DNA from: Hymenobacter amundsenii
GTDB lineage: Bacteria > Bacteroidota > Bacteroidia > Cytophagales > Hymenobacteraceae
Direction: 5' to 3'
Length of the DNA stretch: 64,000 nt
NCBI RefSeq assembly: GCF_002204745.1
Contig: NZ_NIRR01000009.1
Location: forward strand, 1-64,000
The notes beneath the pieces are model-generated. The model made no database searches. It was given only the letters and a program-made list of their open reading frames with translations, and was not told where the DNA came from. The position numbers and the translations under genes were made by a program. Positions 8,561-15,825 of the stretch are shown in pieces. The stretch's first letter is position 1, and every line of letters starts with the position of its first letter.

Positions 8561-9556
8561 GTGACCCCAACCACTACCGCCACTCCACCCACCCCGCGCG
8601 ACCTGCCGGTGTGGCAGCACGCGCTGGCCAGCCTGCGGGCGGGGGTGGCGGTGGCGGTGCTGTGCGTGCTGGATAGCCGGGGTAGCAGTCCGGGGCGACA
8701 GGGGTTTAAGATGAGCGTGACGGCCACCGATCTGGCCGGCTCGATTGGGGGCGGCATCATGGAGCACAAGTTCGTGGAAAAGGCCCGGGCCCTGCTGCGG
8801 CAGCCCGCCGCCGAGCCCGTGGTGCGCCACCAGATCCACCGCGCCGACGCGCCCGCCGACCGTTCGGGCCTCATCTGCTCGGGCGAGCAGTGGCTGTTGG
8901 TCCTGCCCCTGCACCCCGCCGACCTGCCCGTGGTGCAGCGCCTGGATGAGCGGCTGCGCAACGGCGCCCCGGGCCGCCTCCACCTCTCGGCCGCCGGCCG
9001 CCTGATGCTGGACGAGGCCACCGACGCCGGGCCGCACTACACACTGGCGTTGGGCCCGGCCTGGCAGTACTCCGAGCGGCTGGGCTTCCGCGACCACGCC
9101 ACTATCGTGGGCGGCGGGCACGTGGGCCTGGCCCTGTCGCGGACGCTGGCCACGCTCGAATTCGGCCTGACCGTGCTCGACAACCGCCCAGACCTCAATA
9201 CTCACCAGCTCAACCCCTACGCCCACCATAAGCGTGTGGTGCGCTACGAGGACCTAGCCCAGGAAATAACGGCAGGCCCACACCAGTACGTCATCCTGAT
9301 GAGCTTCGGCTACCGCACCGACTTGGTGGCCCTGCGCCAGCTCCTGACGCTGCCGTTACCTTACCTGGGCGTGATGGGCAGCGCCAGCAAGATTGCCGAA
9401 CTGCTGGCTACCCTGCGCACCGAGGGCGTACCCGCCGACCGGCTAGCCCGCGTGCGCGCTCCCATCGGCCTGCCCATCCACAGTCGCACACCCGAAGAAA
9501 TTGCCATCAGCATCGCCGCCGAGCTGATTCGGGAGCGGAACGCCCCGCCGGCGTAG
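8561..9556 (+). CDS. xdhC: XdhC-family molybdenum cofactor insertion protein
   Basis: A 331-residue maturation factor that binds the molybdenum cofactor, assists its sulfuration and delivers it to XdhB. The N-terminal XdhC/CoxI domain shows LDSRGSSPG and GSIGGGIMEHKF. The C-terminal domain has a Rossmann start, IVGGGHVGLAL, and VMGSASK. I chose the GTG at 8561, just after the preceding stop, because it begins shortly before the conserved domain; earlier in-frame starts would overlap the membrane protein gene. It completes the xanthine dehydrogenase locus. Confidence 0.9.
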   Translation: MTPTTTATPPTPRDLPVWQHALASLRAGVAVAVLCVLDSRGSSPGRQGFKMSVTATDLAGSIGGGIMEHKFVEKARALLRQPAAEPVVRHQIHRADAPADRSGLICSGEQWLLVLPLHPADLPVVQRLDERLRNGAPGRLHLSAAGRLMLDEATDAGPHYTLALGPAWQYSERLGFRDHATIVGGGHVGLALSRTLATLEFGLTVLDNRPDLNTHQLNPYAHHKRVVRYEDLAQEITAGPHQYVILMSFGYRTDLVALRQLLTLPLPYLGVMGSASKIAELLATLRTEGVPADRLARVRAPIGLPIHSRTPEEIAISIAAELIRERNAPPA

Positions 9557-9594
9557 CGACGGGCGCCGCGCCCGAAAGCTGCTGGGCCACTATT

Positions 9595-10200
9595 TTACTC
9601 CTCGTCGGCGCCGGCGGGGGTTTGCCCGTTGAGGTAGCCAGCCGTGAAGACGTGGTACTGGTCGAAGATGGAGCGCACCGAGCGGCGCAGAATGACTTCG
9701 CCCCGGGGACCGGCCGGAATGTTTACGCCTGAGGCGTAGCCGTTCCAGACCGCCCGGTTGGTGCGATTATCGATGAGCGTGACCAGCAGTGTGCCCTCAG
9801 CCAGTAGCATCCGCACTGGCTGATAGCCTTTGCGCGAGTCCTGGGGCGTTTCCTCATCCTCGACATAGCCGTTTTTCACCCAGCGCGTGAAATCGTCCTG
9901 GGCGTAGCCTCGGAAGCGCATATCGCCCTCAAATAGGCGAAAGTTGACCAGCAGATCGGGGCGGCGGCGAGCGGCGTGGTAGCCCTGCAGCTTCAGGCGC
10001 ACCCGGATGGCATCGCGCACGGCCTCGCCGAGCTTGCTGGTATCGGAGTTCATACCGTCGCCGCTGACGAACTCGTAGGTGCGGTAGCGGCGGAACTGAC
10101 CGGCGTAGCTATAATCCGATTCGACGCGGGCCTCGCGCGACATCAGGCAGCCCGACAACAGCAAAGAACCGCTGGCCAGCAGAGTAAGCGTCCATTTCAT
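9595..10200 (-). CDS. DUF4136-like lipoprotein
   Basis: A 201-residue lipoprotein. The signal ends in a LLSGC lipobox with Cys18. The mature part has the pattern of DUF4136 proteins: DYSYAGQFRRYRTYEF near the N-terminus, then an AVRDAIRVRLKLQGY helix followed by RPDLLVNF, and VTLIDNRTNRAVWNGYASG towards the C-terminus. Function is unknown; such proteins are periplasmic or outer-membrane anchored. The ATG at 10200 gives the lipoprotein signal; a longer in-frame reading would bury it. The gene is convergent with xdhC, 38 bp away. Confidence 0.8.
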   Translation of the reverse strand: MKWTLTLLASGSLLLSGCLMSREARVESDYSYAGQFRRYRTYEFVSGDGMNSDTSKLGEAVRDAIRVRLKLQGYHAARRRPDLLVNFRLFEGDMRFRGYAQDDFTRWVKNGYVEDEETPQDSRKGYQPVRMLLAEGTLLVTLIDNRTNRAVWNGYASGVNIPAGPRGEVILRRSVRSIFDQYHVFTAGYLNGQTPAGADEE

Positions 10201-10222
10201 ACAGTACGGAAAAATTTGGTGG

Positions 10223-10244
10223 GTCGTACTCTCTAAAGTACGAC
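10223..10244 (-). promoter_or_regulatory. palindrome over putative -7 box upstream of DUF4136 gene
   Basis: GTCGTACT (10223-10230) and AGTACGAC (10237-10244) form perfect 8-bp arms. On the minus strand the palindrome contains TACTTTAG (10233-10240), one mismatch from TAnnTTTG. This could be an operator or only a short hairpin in the leader. Confidence 0.35.
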
Positions 10245-10702
10245 ACGCCAACCGCTTATCGATTGCCGTCCGATTAAAAAATCGTACATATTTCCGGCCC
10301 AGCGGCCCCGCACCCGTGGCAACGGCCGCTACGGGCCTACGTTCCCATAATAATTTCCGCAATCAACTGCGTGTTCGATTCCAGGAGCAACCTACTTGGC
10401 CAGCTACACCACCAGCCCGGCTGCCATTGCTAACCCAGCCAGCTGCCATTGCCCCTCTTGTTCCATCAACCACATTACTGCGGCCAGCGCTGCTACCGGT
10501 AACGCGGGTCGGTTTCAGCAGCAAGGCTGGGCAGAAAGCAGAACGGGCGCATCAGGTGCAGCGTACTCACGTTGAATTATTACCGCTACCACGTTTTGCA
10601 GCTACCCGAAAGGCGGGGATTGTACCACAAAACTGTCTTTGAAACACGAAACCCCGCCTTTTGGGTACGTGCTGTTATGGGCTGATCTTTTGCCATCTTT
10701 TC
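10245..10702. other. noncoding spacer with one large hairpin
   Basis: About 460 bp without a credible gene; the longest open frame is short and has no recognisable domain. The right end holds a 15-bp inverted repeat with one G-T pair (10604-10618 with 10652-10666) around a long loop. It is a possible terminator-like boundary before the AT-rich gene. Confidence 0.5.
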
Positions 10703-11146
10703 TCATTTGAAAAGCATTTTTACATTCTCAGTCAATTCAAGGTGTTCATTATTGTCATCCACACCTATGATTTTTTGCCAAAATGTTTTTGGCCTTACTT
10801 CTGTTTTTGCAAATACAAATAACTCTTGTCCGTCAAGTATTTTTGGATATATAACTCTTGTCGCAAAATTTGTCGAGGCAAAAAGCCCAGGCACTAATTC
10901 GCAGTTGAGTTTTTCTCCTAACTGTTTCCAAAATTTCTCATGATCGACTGCAAGTGTCGGTGCTTGCCACCATTGGTCAATAGTGTCAGCAAAAACAAAA
11001 AACCAGTCGTCAGCTAATGGCCCAGCCGATGTTGTGTATTCTCCTACGAACTTAATTTTATCAATATCAAGCGTCCACCTGTTCTGAGGATCTTGCTCAT
11101 AACTCAATTTGTTGTCCTTAATTATTATTTTATTTGCCGATGTCAT
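10703..11146 (-). CDS. AT-rich orphan protein, unknown
   Basis: A 147-residue soluble protein with no signal peptide or membrane segment. The composition (Trp pairs in DDWFFVFAD and IDQWWQAP, acidic overall) is reminiscent of small SUKH/immunity-like proteins, but no family can be assigned. The ATG at 11146 is preferred over upstream in-frame starts that run into GC-rich DNA. The low GC against its surroundings suggests recent acquisition. It is the first gene of a patch bounded by repeated tails of the ABC transporter gene. Confidence 0.65.
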   Translation of the reverse strand: MTSANKIIIKDNKLSYEQDPQNRWTLDIDKIKFVGEYTTSAGPLADDWFFVFADTIDQWWQAPTLAVDHEKFWKQLGEKLNCELVPGLFASTNFATRVIYPKILDGQELFVFAKTEVRPKTFWQKIIGVDDNNEHLELTENVKMLFK

Positions 11147-11212
11147 TTTAATTATTTTGTGTCTTAGCCTTACACATACCATCTGTATTCCCGCAACCCA
11201 GCGCAACTTCAG

Positions 11213-11250
11213 TTTCGGCAAGCACACCACCGTTGGTACGCTTGCCGAAA
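11213..11250 (-). terminator. hairpin downstream of ABC tail copy 1
   Basis: TTTCGGCAAGC (11213-11223) is perfectly complementary to 11240-11250. It lies 35 bp past the stop of the truncated ABC gene end, where a terminator for that gene would sit. No clear T-run follows. Confidence 0.4.
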
Positions 11251-11285
11251 CATACCGCCTTTCCCCGACATCGCCAACTCTCCTC

Positions 11286-11396
11286 TTACCGATACCCGGC
11301 GGCCTGCAGGTGGAACAGCTCGGCGTAGCGGCCGCCTTTGGCCAGCAGCTCCTCGTGGCTGCCGATTTCCTGGAACTGGCCGTTCTCGATGACCAG
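11286..11396 (-). pseudogene. truncated copy 1 of ABC transporter 3' end
   Basis: These 111 bp differ at only two positions from 13817-13927, the last 36 codons and stop of the intact ABC transporter. The match begins exactly at the stop codon and breaks off abruptly after GATGACCAG. It encodes only the tail ending in LFHLQAAGYR, so it is a partial duplication and not a gene. Confidence 0.85.
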
Positions 11397-11448
11397 AAAA
11401 TACCGCGTATTCCAGCAAATAGCTTGTGCGCCGACCGGCAAAGATGCG

Positions 11449-12090
11449 CTACTCCCCCGCCCGGTGGTCCAGGAATTCGCCGGAGGGGTTCAGGCCCTGG
11501 CGGCTGATGGTCAGCCGGGGCTTCTTGGCTTTGGCGGGGCGGTCGTCCTTCACACGGCCCAGCCGTTCAAAGGTGATGGTCCAGATGCTATCGAAGTCGT
11601 CGCTGTCCCATTCCTGCGCGTCCTTCAAACCCAGGTCGCGGGCAATTTCCACGATGTTGTGGTGCTCCCACACCACCAGCACATTGCCCCGCAGCCGACG
11701 CAGGCGTTTGGCAAACTGCCGGGAGCTTTCCACCTCGTAGTTCGTATCGATGGTGAGGTTGTGCTGTACGGCGTAGGGCATCACGGTCTGGAGCATCCGC
11801 ATGCGGGTGGTGCGCTTGCCCCCGATACCGATTTCCGGCACGAAGGTGTGGCTGGGCGGGATGGAAAACACCCTGGCCAAGACGGTCGGGAGGGCCAGCG
11901 CCCGGTTAAGGCCCGCCACCGACAGGTTGTCGCCCTGCTCCGGCTTCTCGCCGTGACGGATGATGACCACGCGCAGCGGCGGCTCGGGGGCCGGCGCTGC
12001 ATCGGGGGCGGGCAGGTGCTGGGGCAGCAGCAGCAGCTGGGCAGTGGCCTTTACGACTTCGGTCGGATCAGCTTCGGGAGTGGCAGCCAT
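11449..12090 (-). CDS. histidine phosphatase family protein
   Basis: A 213-residue protein of the phosphoglycerate-mutase-like superfamily. The diagnostic RHGEK begins at residue 45 after a beta strand (LRVVIIRHG), where the first His is the phospho-acceptor in the family. The second catalytic His is likely in WEHHNI (143-144), also after a beta strand (NVLVVWEH). The first 35 residues are low-complexity, rich in Pro and Ala. There is no signal peptide. The substrate cannot be predicted. It lies between two partial ABC-gene tails in the accessory patch. Confidence 0.75.
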   Translation of the reverse strand: MAATPEADPTEVVKATAQLLLLPQHLPAPDAAPAPEPPLRVVIIRHGEKPEQGDNLSVAGLNRALALPTVLARVFSIPPSHTFVPEIGIGGKRTTRMRMLQTVMPYAVQHNLTIDTNYEVESSRQFAKRLRRLRGNVLVVWEHHNIVEIARDLGLKDAQEWDSDDFDSIWTITFERLGRVKDDRPAKAKKPRLTISRQGLNPSGEFLDHRAGE

Positions 12091-12176
12091 GAAGAAAGCG
12101 GGGAAATAATGCCAGCCATTCGGCCCGGCGCAAGCTGCATACGCAACGCCCCGGCGCGTGTTCGGCCAACCGGCAC

Positions 12177-12267
12177 CTACCGATACCCGGCGGCCTACAA
12201 CTGGAACAGCTCGGCGTAGCGGCCGCCTTGGGCCAGTAGCTACGAGGGGCTGTTGATTTTCCGAACG
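12177..12267 (-). pseudogene. decayed copy 2 of ABC transporter 3' end
   Basis: The sequence is similar to 13817 onward from the stop codon for about 60 bp with few changes, then more weakly for about 30 bp. On the minus strand it would read GGRYAELFQL, a premature TAG, then AAGYR and stop, so it cannot be functional. It is clearly older than copy 1. Confidence 0.75.
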
Positions 12268-12269
12268 GT

Positions 12270-12623
12270 TTATTCGCGGGGAATCAGCAGATTTTGATTT
12301 AGCTCAATCAAGCTGTACTCCGCAAAGAGCGTCAGAATAATCGGCAGGCGGTCAGCAAGCAACTGTAGTAATTCGGCGTTGCTGATGTTGCCAGTGGTGA
12401 TGAGCAGCAACTGCCGGGGCTGGCGGTTAGTCAGGTAACTGTGCAGGAAATCGGCATCCTTGGTGATGATGATGCGCCCGGTTTCTGCAGCCAGCTGGCG
12501 AATCTTGGAATCAGTAGTCCGGTCGCCGTGGGGCAGGTCGTCGGTGTGGAAACAGTCGAGGCCGCGGTAGCGCAGCAGGTGTGCCACCCGCACCGGCAAC
12601 TGCGCATCCACCAGAAACTTCAC
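12270..12623 (-). CDS. DUF5615 PIN-like toxin
   Basis: A 117-residue protein of the DUF5615 PIN-like group, probable ribonuclease toxins of VapC type. It starts KFLVDAQLP right after the initiator and has HTDDLPHGDRT and IITKDADF, which supply the acidic residues (Asp6 near the N-terminus and TKDAD) expected for metal binding. The GTG at 12623 is chosen because it overlaps the antitoxin stop by four bases (GTGA), a sign of translational coupling; an ATG at 12680 would overlap the antitoxin much further. Function is inferred from family and pairing. Confidence 0.8.
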   Translation of the reverse strand: MKFLVDAQLPVRVAHLLRYRGLDCFHTDDLPHGDRTTDSKIRQLAAETGRIIITKDADFLHSYLTNRQPRQLLLITTGNISNAELLQLLADRLPIILTLFAEYSLIELNQNLLIPRE

Positions 12624-12847
12624 GAGGCGGCGTAGGGCAATGTTTTTAAATCGCTCAGCCGGGCCGCGTACACCAGACAAGCCCGAATATCGGCTTCTTC
12701 CAGTGAAGGGTAATCGGCCAGAATGTCGGTGTGGCTCATACCGGCTGCCAGCAGTTCCAGCACCAGCGACACCGGGTAACGCATGCCCCGGACGCAGGGC
12801 TTGCCGTGGCAGATATCGGCCTGAACGGTAATGCGGGGCTGTTCCAT
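12620..12847 (-). CDS. DUF433 antitoxin
   Basis: A 75-residue DUF433 protein. ITVQADICHGKPCVRGMRYPV is the standard opening, followed by the helix LVLELLAAGMSHTDILADYP and the ending ADIRACLVYAA. DUF433 proteins have a helix-turn-helix-like fold and commonly precede DUF5615 toxins as cognate antitoxins. The order antitoxin then toxin and the four-base overlap support this. A TACTTTAG element lies about 35 bp upstream. It is bracketed by ABC tail copies 2 and 3. Confidence 0.85.
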   Translation of the reverse strand: MEQPRITVQADICHGKPCVRGMRYPVSLVLELLAAGMSHTDILADYPSLEEADIRACLVYAARLSDLKTLPYAAS

Positions 12848-12895
12848 ACGACGTGGTAAGCGGGTAGCAAGAAGATTAGCTAAAGTACGAAACCG

Positions 12896-12931
12896 CTATT
12901 GATACCTGGCAGCTTTCAGCTTGAACAACTT
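12896..12931 (-). pseudogene. very decayed copy 3 of ABC transporter 3' end
   Basis: On the minus strand this codes KLFKLKAARYQ and stop, aligning with ELFHLQAAGYR and stop of the intact ABC protein; about two thirds of the bases match. Alone it would be weak. It sits immediately upstream of the toxin-antitoxin pair, just as copy 2 sits immediately downstream, which supports a common origin. Confidence 0.45.
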
Positions 12932-13132
12932 GACCTCCCTTACTTCCCTACCAGTCTCGCCTTCACTGCTAAGCGTTACGACTGACAGCCTAGGGTGGGG
13001 CCAGTAGATTGGGTTCATGTTTAGCGGCGCACTTTGCCAACACTATAGCTGGGCACATAGTAAAAAGAGGGATGGCAGTTGAGCAACAGGTATGCCGCGG
13101 AATTATTGTTGGAACGCTGCCTCCCCATACTA

Positions 13133-13714
13133 TTAGGGCACGATGGTAATCATCGGCGTTTCTGCCACGTATAATTCGCCATTGGTCTGGCGGTAACGAA
13201 CAATGAATTGCTGCTGTGCTGAAGCCGTGGGCGCCTGCGTAAATTGCAATAAAAGTCCCTGCACAGGCTGTCCATCAGCCTCGGCTATACTGCGCGACGT
13301 TACTCGGACGCCTTGTAAGACCAATAACTCGTTTACCTTTAGTAGGTCGTTAAGCGGACGGCCTGCGGGATGAGCCGCATCGTAGTCGTAACGACTGAGC
13401 ACTACCAAAGAATCAACCCGCTCGGAAGTGCCCTGATAACCTAAGGGGGCTGGTGTGCAAGCAAACGCCTGCCCGGCCGTGGTCCGTTGTAAACTATAGT
13501 AGCGGGCAACAACGGCAAGTCGCAGCTGCAGGCTGGCACGATCCACTGTTTCGCCGCTACGAAGGGTTCCGATTGTTTGGCCAGACAAGCTTACCCTGTC
13601 TGCCTGCCACTTTATTCCTTGTACGTCAAAGAATTTGGCTACATCATCGCCGCACTGGTCCTCACAGCCGGGCAATGGTATTAATAACGTCAGCATCAGA
13701 AATAGCCTTTTCAT
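13133..13714 (-). CDS. putative lipoprotein, unknown function
   Basis: A 193-residue predicted lipoprotein. The N-terminal hydrophobic run MKRLFLMLTLLIPLPGC ends at Cys17. The mature region starts with a Cys-containing acidic segment (EDQCGDDVAKFFDVQGI) and is otherwise beta-rich, ending in QQQFIVRYRQTNGELYVAETPMITI. It may belong to one of the Bacteroidetes DUF lipoprotein families, but I cannot name it with confidence. The ATG at 13714 begins at the signal peptide. It sits just downstream of the ABC transporter, 102 bp after its stop. Confidence 0.7.
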   Translation of the reverse strand: MKRLFLMLTLLIPLPGCEDQCGDDVAKFFDVQGIKWQADRVSLSGQTIGTLRSGETVDRASLQLRLAVVARYYSLQRTTAGQAFACTPAPLGYQGTSERVDSLVVLSRYDYDAAHPAGRPLNDLLKVNELLVLQGVRVTSRSIAEADGQPVQGLLLQFTQAPTASAQQQFIVRYRQTNGELYVAETPMITIVP

Positions 13715-13816
13715 TCCATTGCAGAAAATATAAATCATCAATTACTGCCTCTGTTACGCAGCATGCTTGTATGAGGGCTTTCTGCTAACCCATGGTTGCA
13801 TCGGTAATCACATAAT

Positions 13817-15694
13817 TTACCGATACCCGGCGGCCTGCAGGTGGAACAGCTCGGCGTAGCGGCCGCCTTTGGCCAGCAGCTCTTCGTGGCTGCCGATTTC
13901 CTGGAACTGGCCGTTTTCGATGACCAGGATACGGTCGGCCATGCGGACGGTGCTGAAGCGGTGGCTGATGAGGATGGCCGTTTTACCCAGCGTGAGGTCC
14001 TTGAAGCGCTGGAACACCTCGTACTCGGCGCGGGCATCGAGGGCGGCGGTAGGCTCATCGAGAATCAGGAGCTGGGCGTCGCGCATGTAGGCGCGGCCGA
14101 GCGCTATTTTCTGCCACTCGCCCCCGCTCAGGTCCACGCCCCCGCTGAAGCGGCGGCCAATCATCTGGTCGTAGCCCTCGGGTAGCTTGGCGATAACCGA
14201 GTCGGCGAGGCTCTGGGCGGCGGCCTGCTCGATGCGGGGGCGGTTGTGCTGCTGCTCGATGCGGCCCACGGCTAGGTTCTGGCCGGCCGGCAGCTGGAAG
14301 CGCACGAAATCCTGGAAAATCACCCCGATTTCCTGGCGCAATTCGGCCGGGTCGTACTCGCGCAGGTCGTGGCCGTCGAGCAGGATGCGGCCCTCGGTGG
14401 GGTCGTAGAGGCGGGAGAGCAGCTTGACGAGCGTGGTTTTGCCGGCCCCGTTCTCGCCCACCAGTGCCAGCTTTTCGCCGGCTTGCAGCGTGAAGTTGAG
14501 GTGGCGCAGGGCCCACTTCTCGGCGTTCCGGTACTTGAAACCCACATCTTCGAACCGGAAGCCTTCCCGAATCGGGTTGGGGAAGGGCCGCACCGGCTGG
14601 CTCTCGTCGCGGCGGATGCGGGGTTCGAGGCGGAAGAAGTCGAAGAAATCCTGGAGGTAGAGCGCGCCCTCAGCCACGGCGCTGAAGCGGCTCAGTATCC
14701 CTTCGAGCAGCCCCCGCATGCGGGCAAACGAGCCGGCCAGGAACGTGAGCTGGCCGATACTGACGCGCCCGTACACGGTCTGCATGATGATGTAGACGTA
14801 GGCCGCGTAGTAGCCTGCCGCGCCCACCGCCGCGAAGAACGTGCCCCAGCCGGCCCGCTTCACCACGAGGGCCTTGTTCTTAGCGTAAAAATCGTCGGAG
14901 AGCGTACGAAACCGGTCAGTCAGGAACTTCGAGAGGCCGAAGATTTTAACTTCCTTGGCCGTATCGTCGGAGGCCCCGGTCTGGCGCAGGTAGTCGAGCT
15001 CCCGGCGCTCGGGCGTCCAACCGTGCACCAGCGAATAGCTGCGCTCATTGAAGTGCGACTCGCCCAGAAATGCTGGCACCACGGCCACCAACAGCAGCAG
15101 CAGCAGCCAAGGGTTGAACGCGACCAGGCCCACGGCCAGAAAGCCCATCGTGATGGCGTCCTGGGCCTGGCTCAGCACCTGCGACATGAGGACGGTGCGG
15201 GAAAGTGTCTGGCGACGGGCCCGCTCCAGCTTATCGTAAAACGTGCTGTCCTCGAACTGGTCGAGGTCGAGCTCGGCGGCGTGCTCCATGAGCCGGATGG
15301 AGGTCTGGTTGGCGAACAGGTCGCCGAGCAGCGAATCGAGCAACGCCACGCCCCGGCCCAGGGCATCGGAGAGAATGGCCAAGCCGAACTCGATGGCCAC
15401 CAGCGTAAGCACCGGCGTGAGGATGCGCTCGGGGGCCGGCAGACGGCTGAGGCCGATAACCGAGTCGATGATGAGCTGGCCCACGTAGAGCATGGCCACG
15501 GGCAGGGCCGCCCGCAGCAGGCGCAACCCCACGTTGCCCAGCGTCAGGGCCGGACTGGTCTGCCAGATCAGGCGCAGGAAGGCCGGCAGGTTTTTGAGGG
15601 CCGAAAACCGCTCCCGCACCGAAAGGGCCGGCTTGCCATCGGGGCGGGGTTTTTTAGCGGAAACAGTGGAGAGAAACGAATCGGAATGAGCCAT
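13817..15694 (-). CDS. ABC transporter, fused permease and ATPase
   Basis: A 625-residue half-transporter exporter. The N-terminal transmembrane domain has helices at about residues 55-80, 95-115, 185-212 and 285-310. The ATPase domain carries a Walker A motif, GENGAGKTT (413-421), a Q-loop at VIFQDFV, signature LSGGE (522-526), Walker B LLILDEP (542-548) and the switch His in ISHRFSTV. It should act as a homodimer; the substrate is unknown (lipid, peptide or drug). The ATG at 15694 precedes MAHSDSF; another in-frame ATG lies 18 bases upstream. Its 3' end has been copied at least twice, probably three times, downstream. It is divergent from the next gene. Confidence 0.9.
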   Translation of the reverse strand: MAHSDSFLSTVSAKKPRPDGKPALSVRERFSALKNLPAFLRLIWQTSPALTLGNVGLRLLRAALPVAMLYVGQLIIDSVIGLSRLPAPERILTPVLTLVAIEFGLAILSDALGRGVALLDSLLGDLFANQTSIRLMEHAAELDLDQFEDSTFYDKLERARRQTLSRTVLMSQVLSQAQDAITMGFLAVGLVAFNPWLLLLLLVAVVPAFLGESHFNERSYSLVHGWTPERRELDYLRQTGASDDTAKEVKIFGLSKFLTDRFRTLSDDFYAKNKALVVKRAGWGTFFAAVGAAGYYAAYVYIIMQTVYGRVSIGQLTFLAGSFARMRGLLEGILSRFSAVAEGALYLQDFFDFFRLEPRIRRDESQPVRPFPNPIREGFRFEDVGFKYRNAEKWALRHLNFTLQAGEKLALVGENGAGKTTLVKLLSRLYDPTEGRILLDGHDLREYDPAELRQEIGVIFQDFVRFQLPAGQNLAVGRIEQQHNRPRIEQAAAQSLADSVIAKLPEGYDQMIGRRFSGGVDLSGGEWQKIALGRAYMRDAQLLILDEPTAALDARAEYEVFQRFKDLTLGKTAILISHRFSTVRMADRILVIENGQFQEIGSHEELLAKGGRYAELFHLQAAGYR

Positions 15695-15825
15695 AGGCCC
15701 GTTGTACGGCACGTTTCGGGCCGGGGTGGTGGGGCGGCCGTTTTGGCAGGGTAACAGGGCGAAGCGCGGGTTCTTCCCGGGGTTCGTAATTTACCGACCT
15801 CGTTGGCTGCCTTTCTCTGTATTCG

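Noticed and set aside
10316..10642. Possible 108-residue protein in the spacer after the DUF4136 gene
   Set aside because: It is Pro/Ala-rich with no domain or start context, and it ends inside a hairpin region.
11338..12219. A 293-codon plus-strand frame over the histidine phosphatase
   Set aside because: The minus strand carries the RHGE motif and a coherent fold; the plus frame runs through an ABC-gene remnant.
14369..15754. A 461-codon open frame antisense to the ABC transporter
   Set aside because: The opposite strand has all ABC motifs; this frame has only biased composition.
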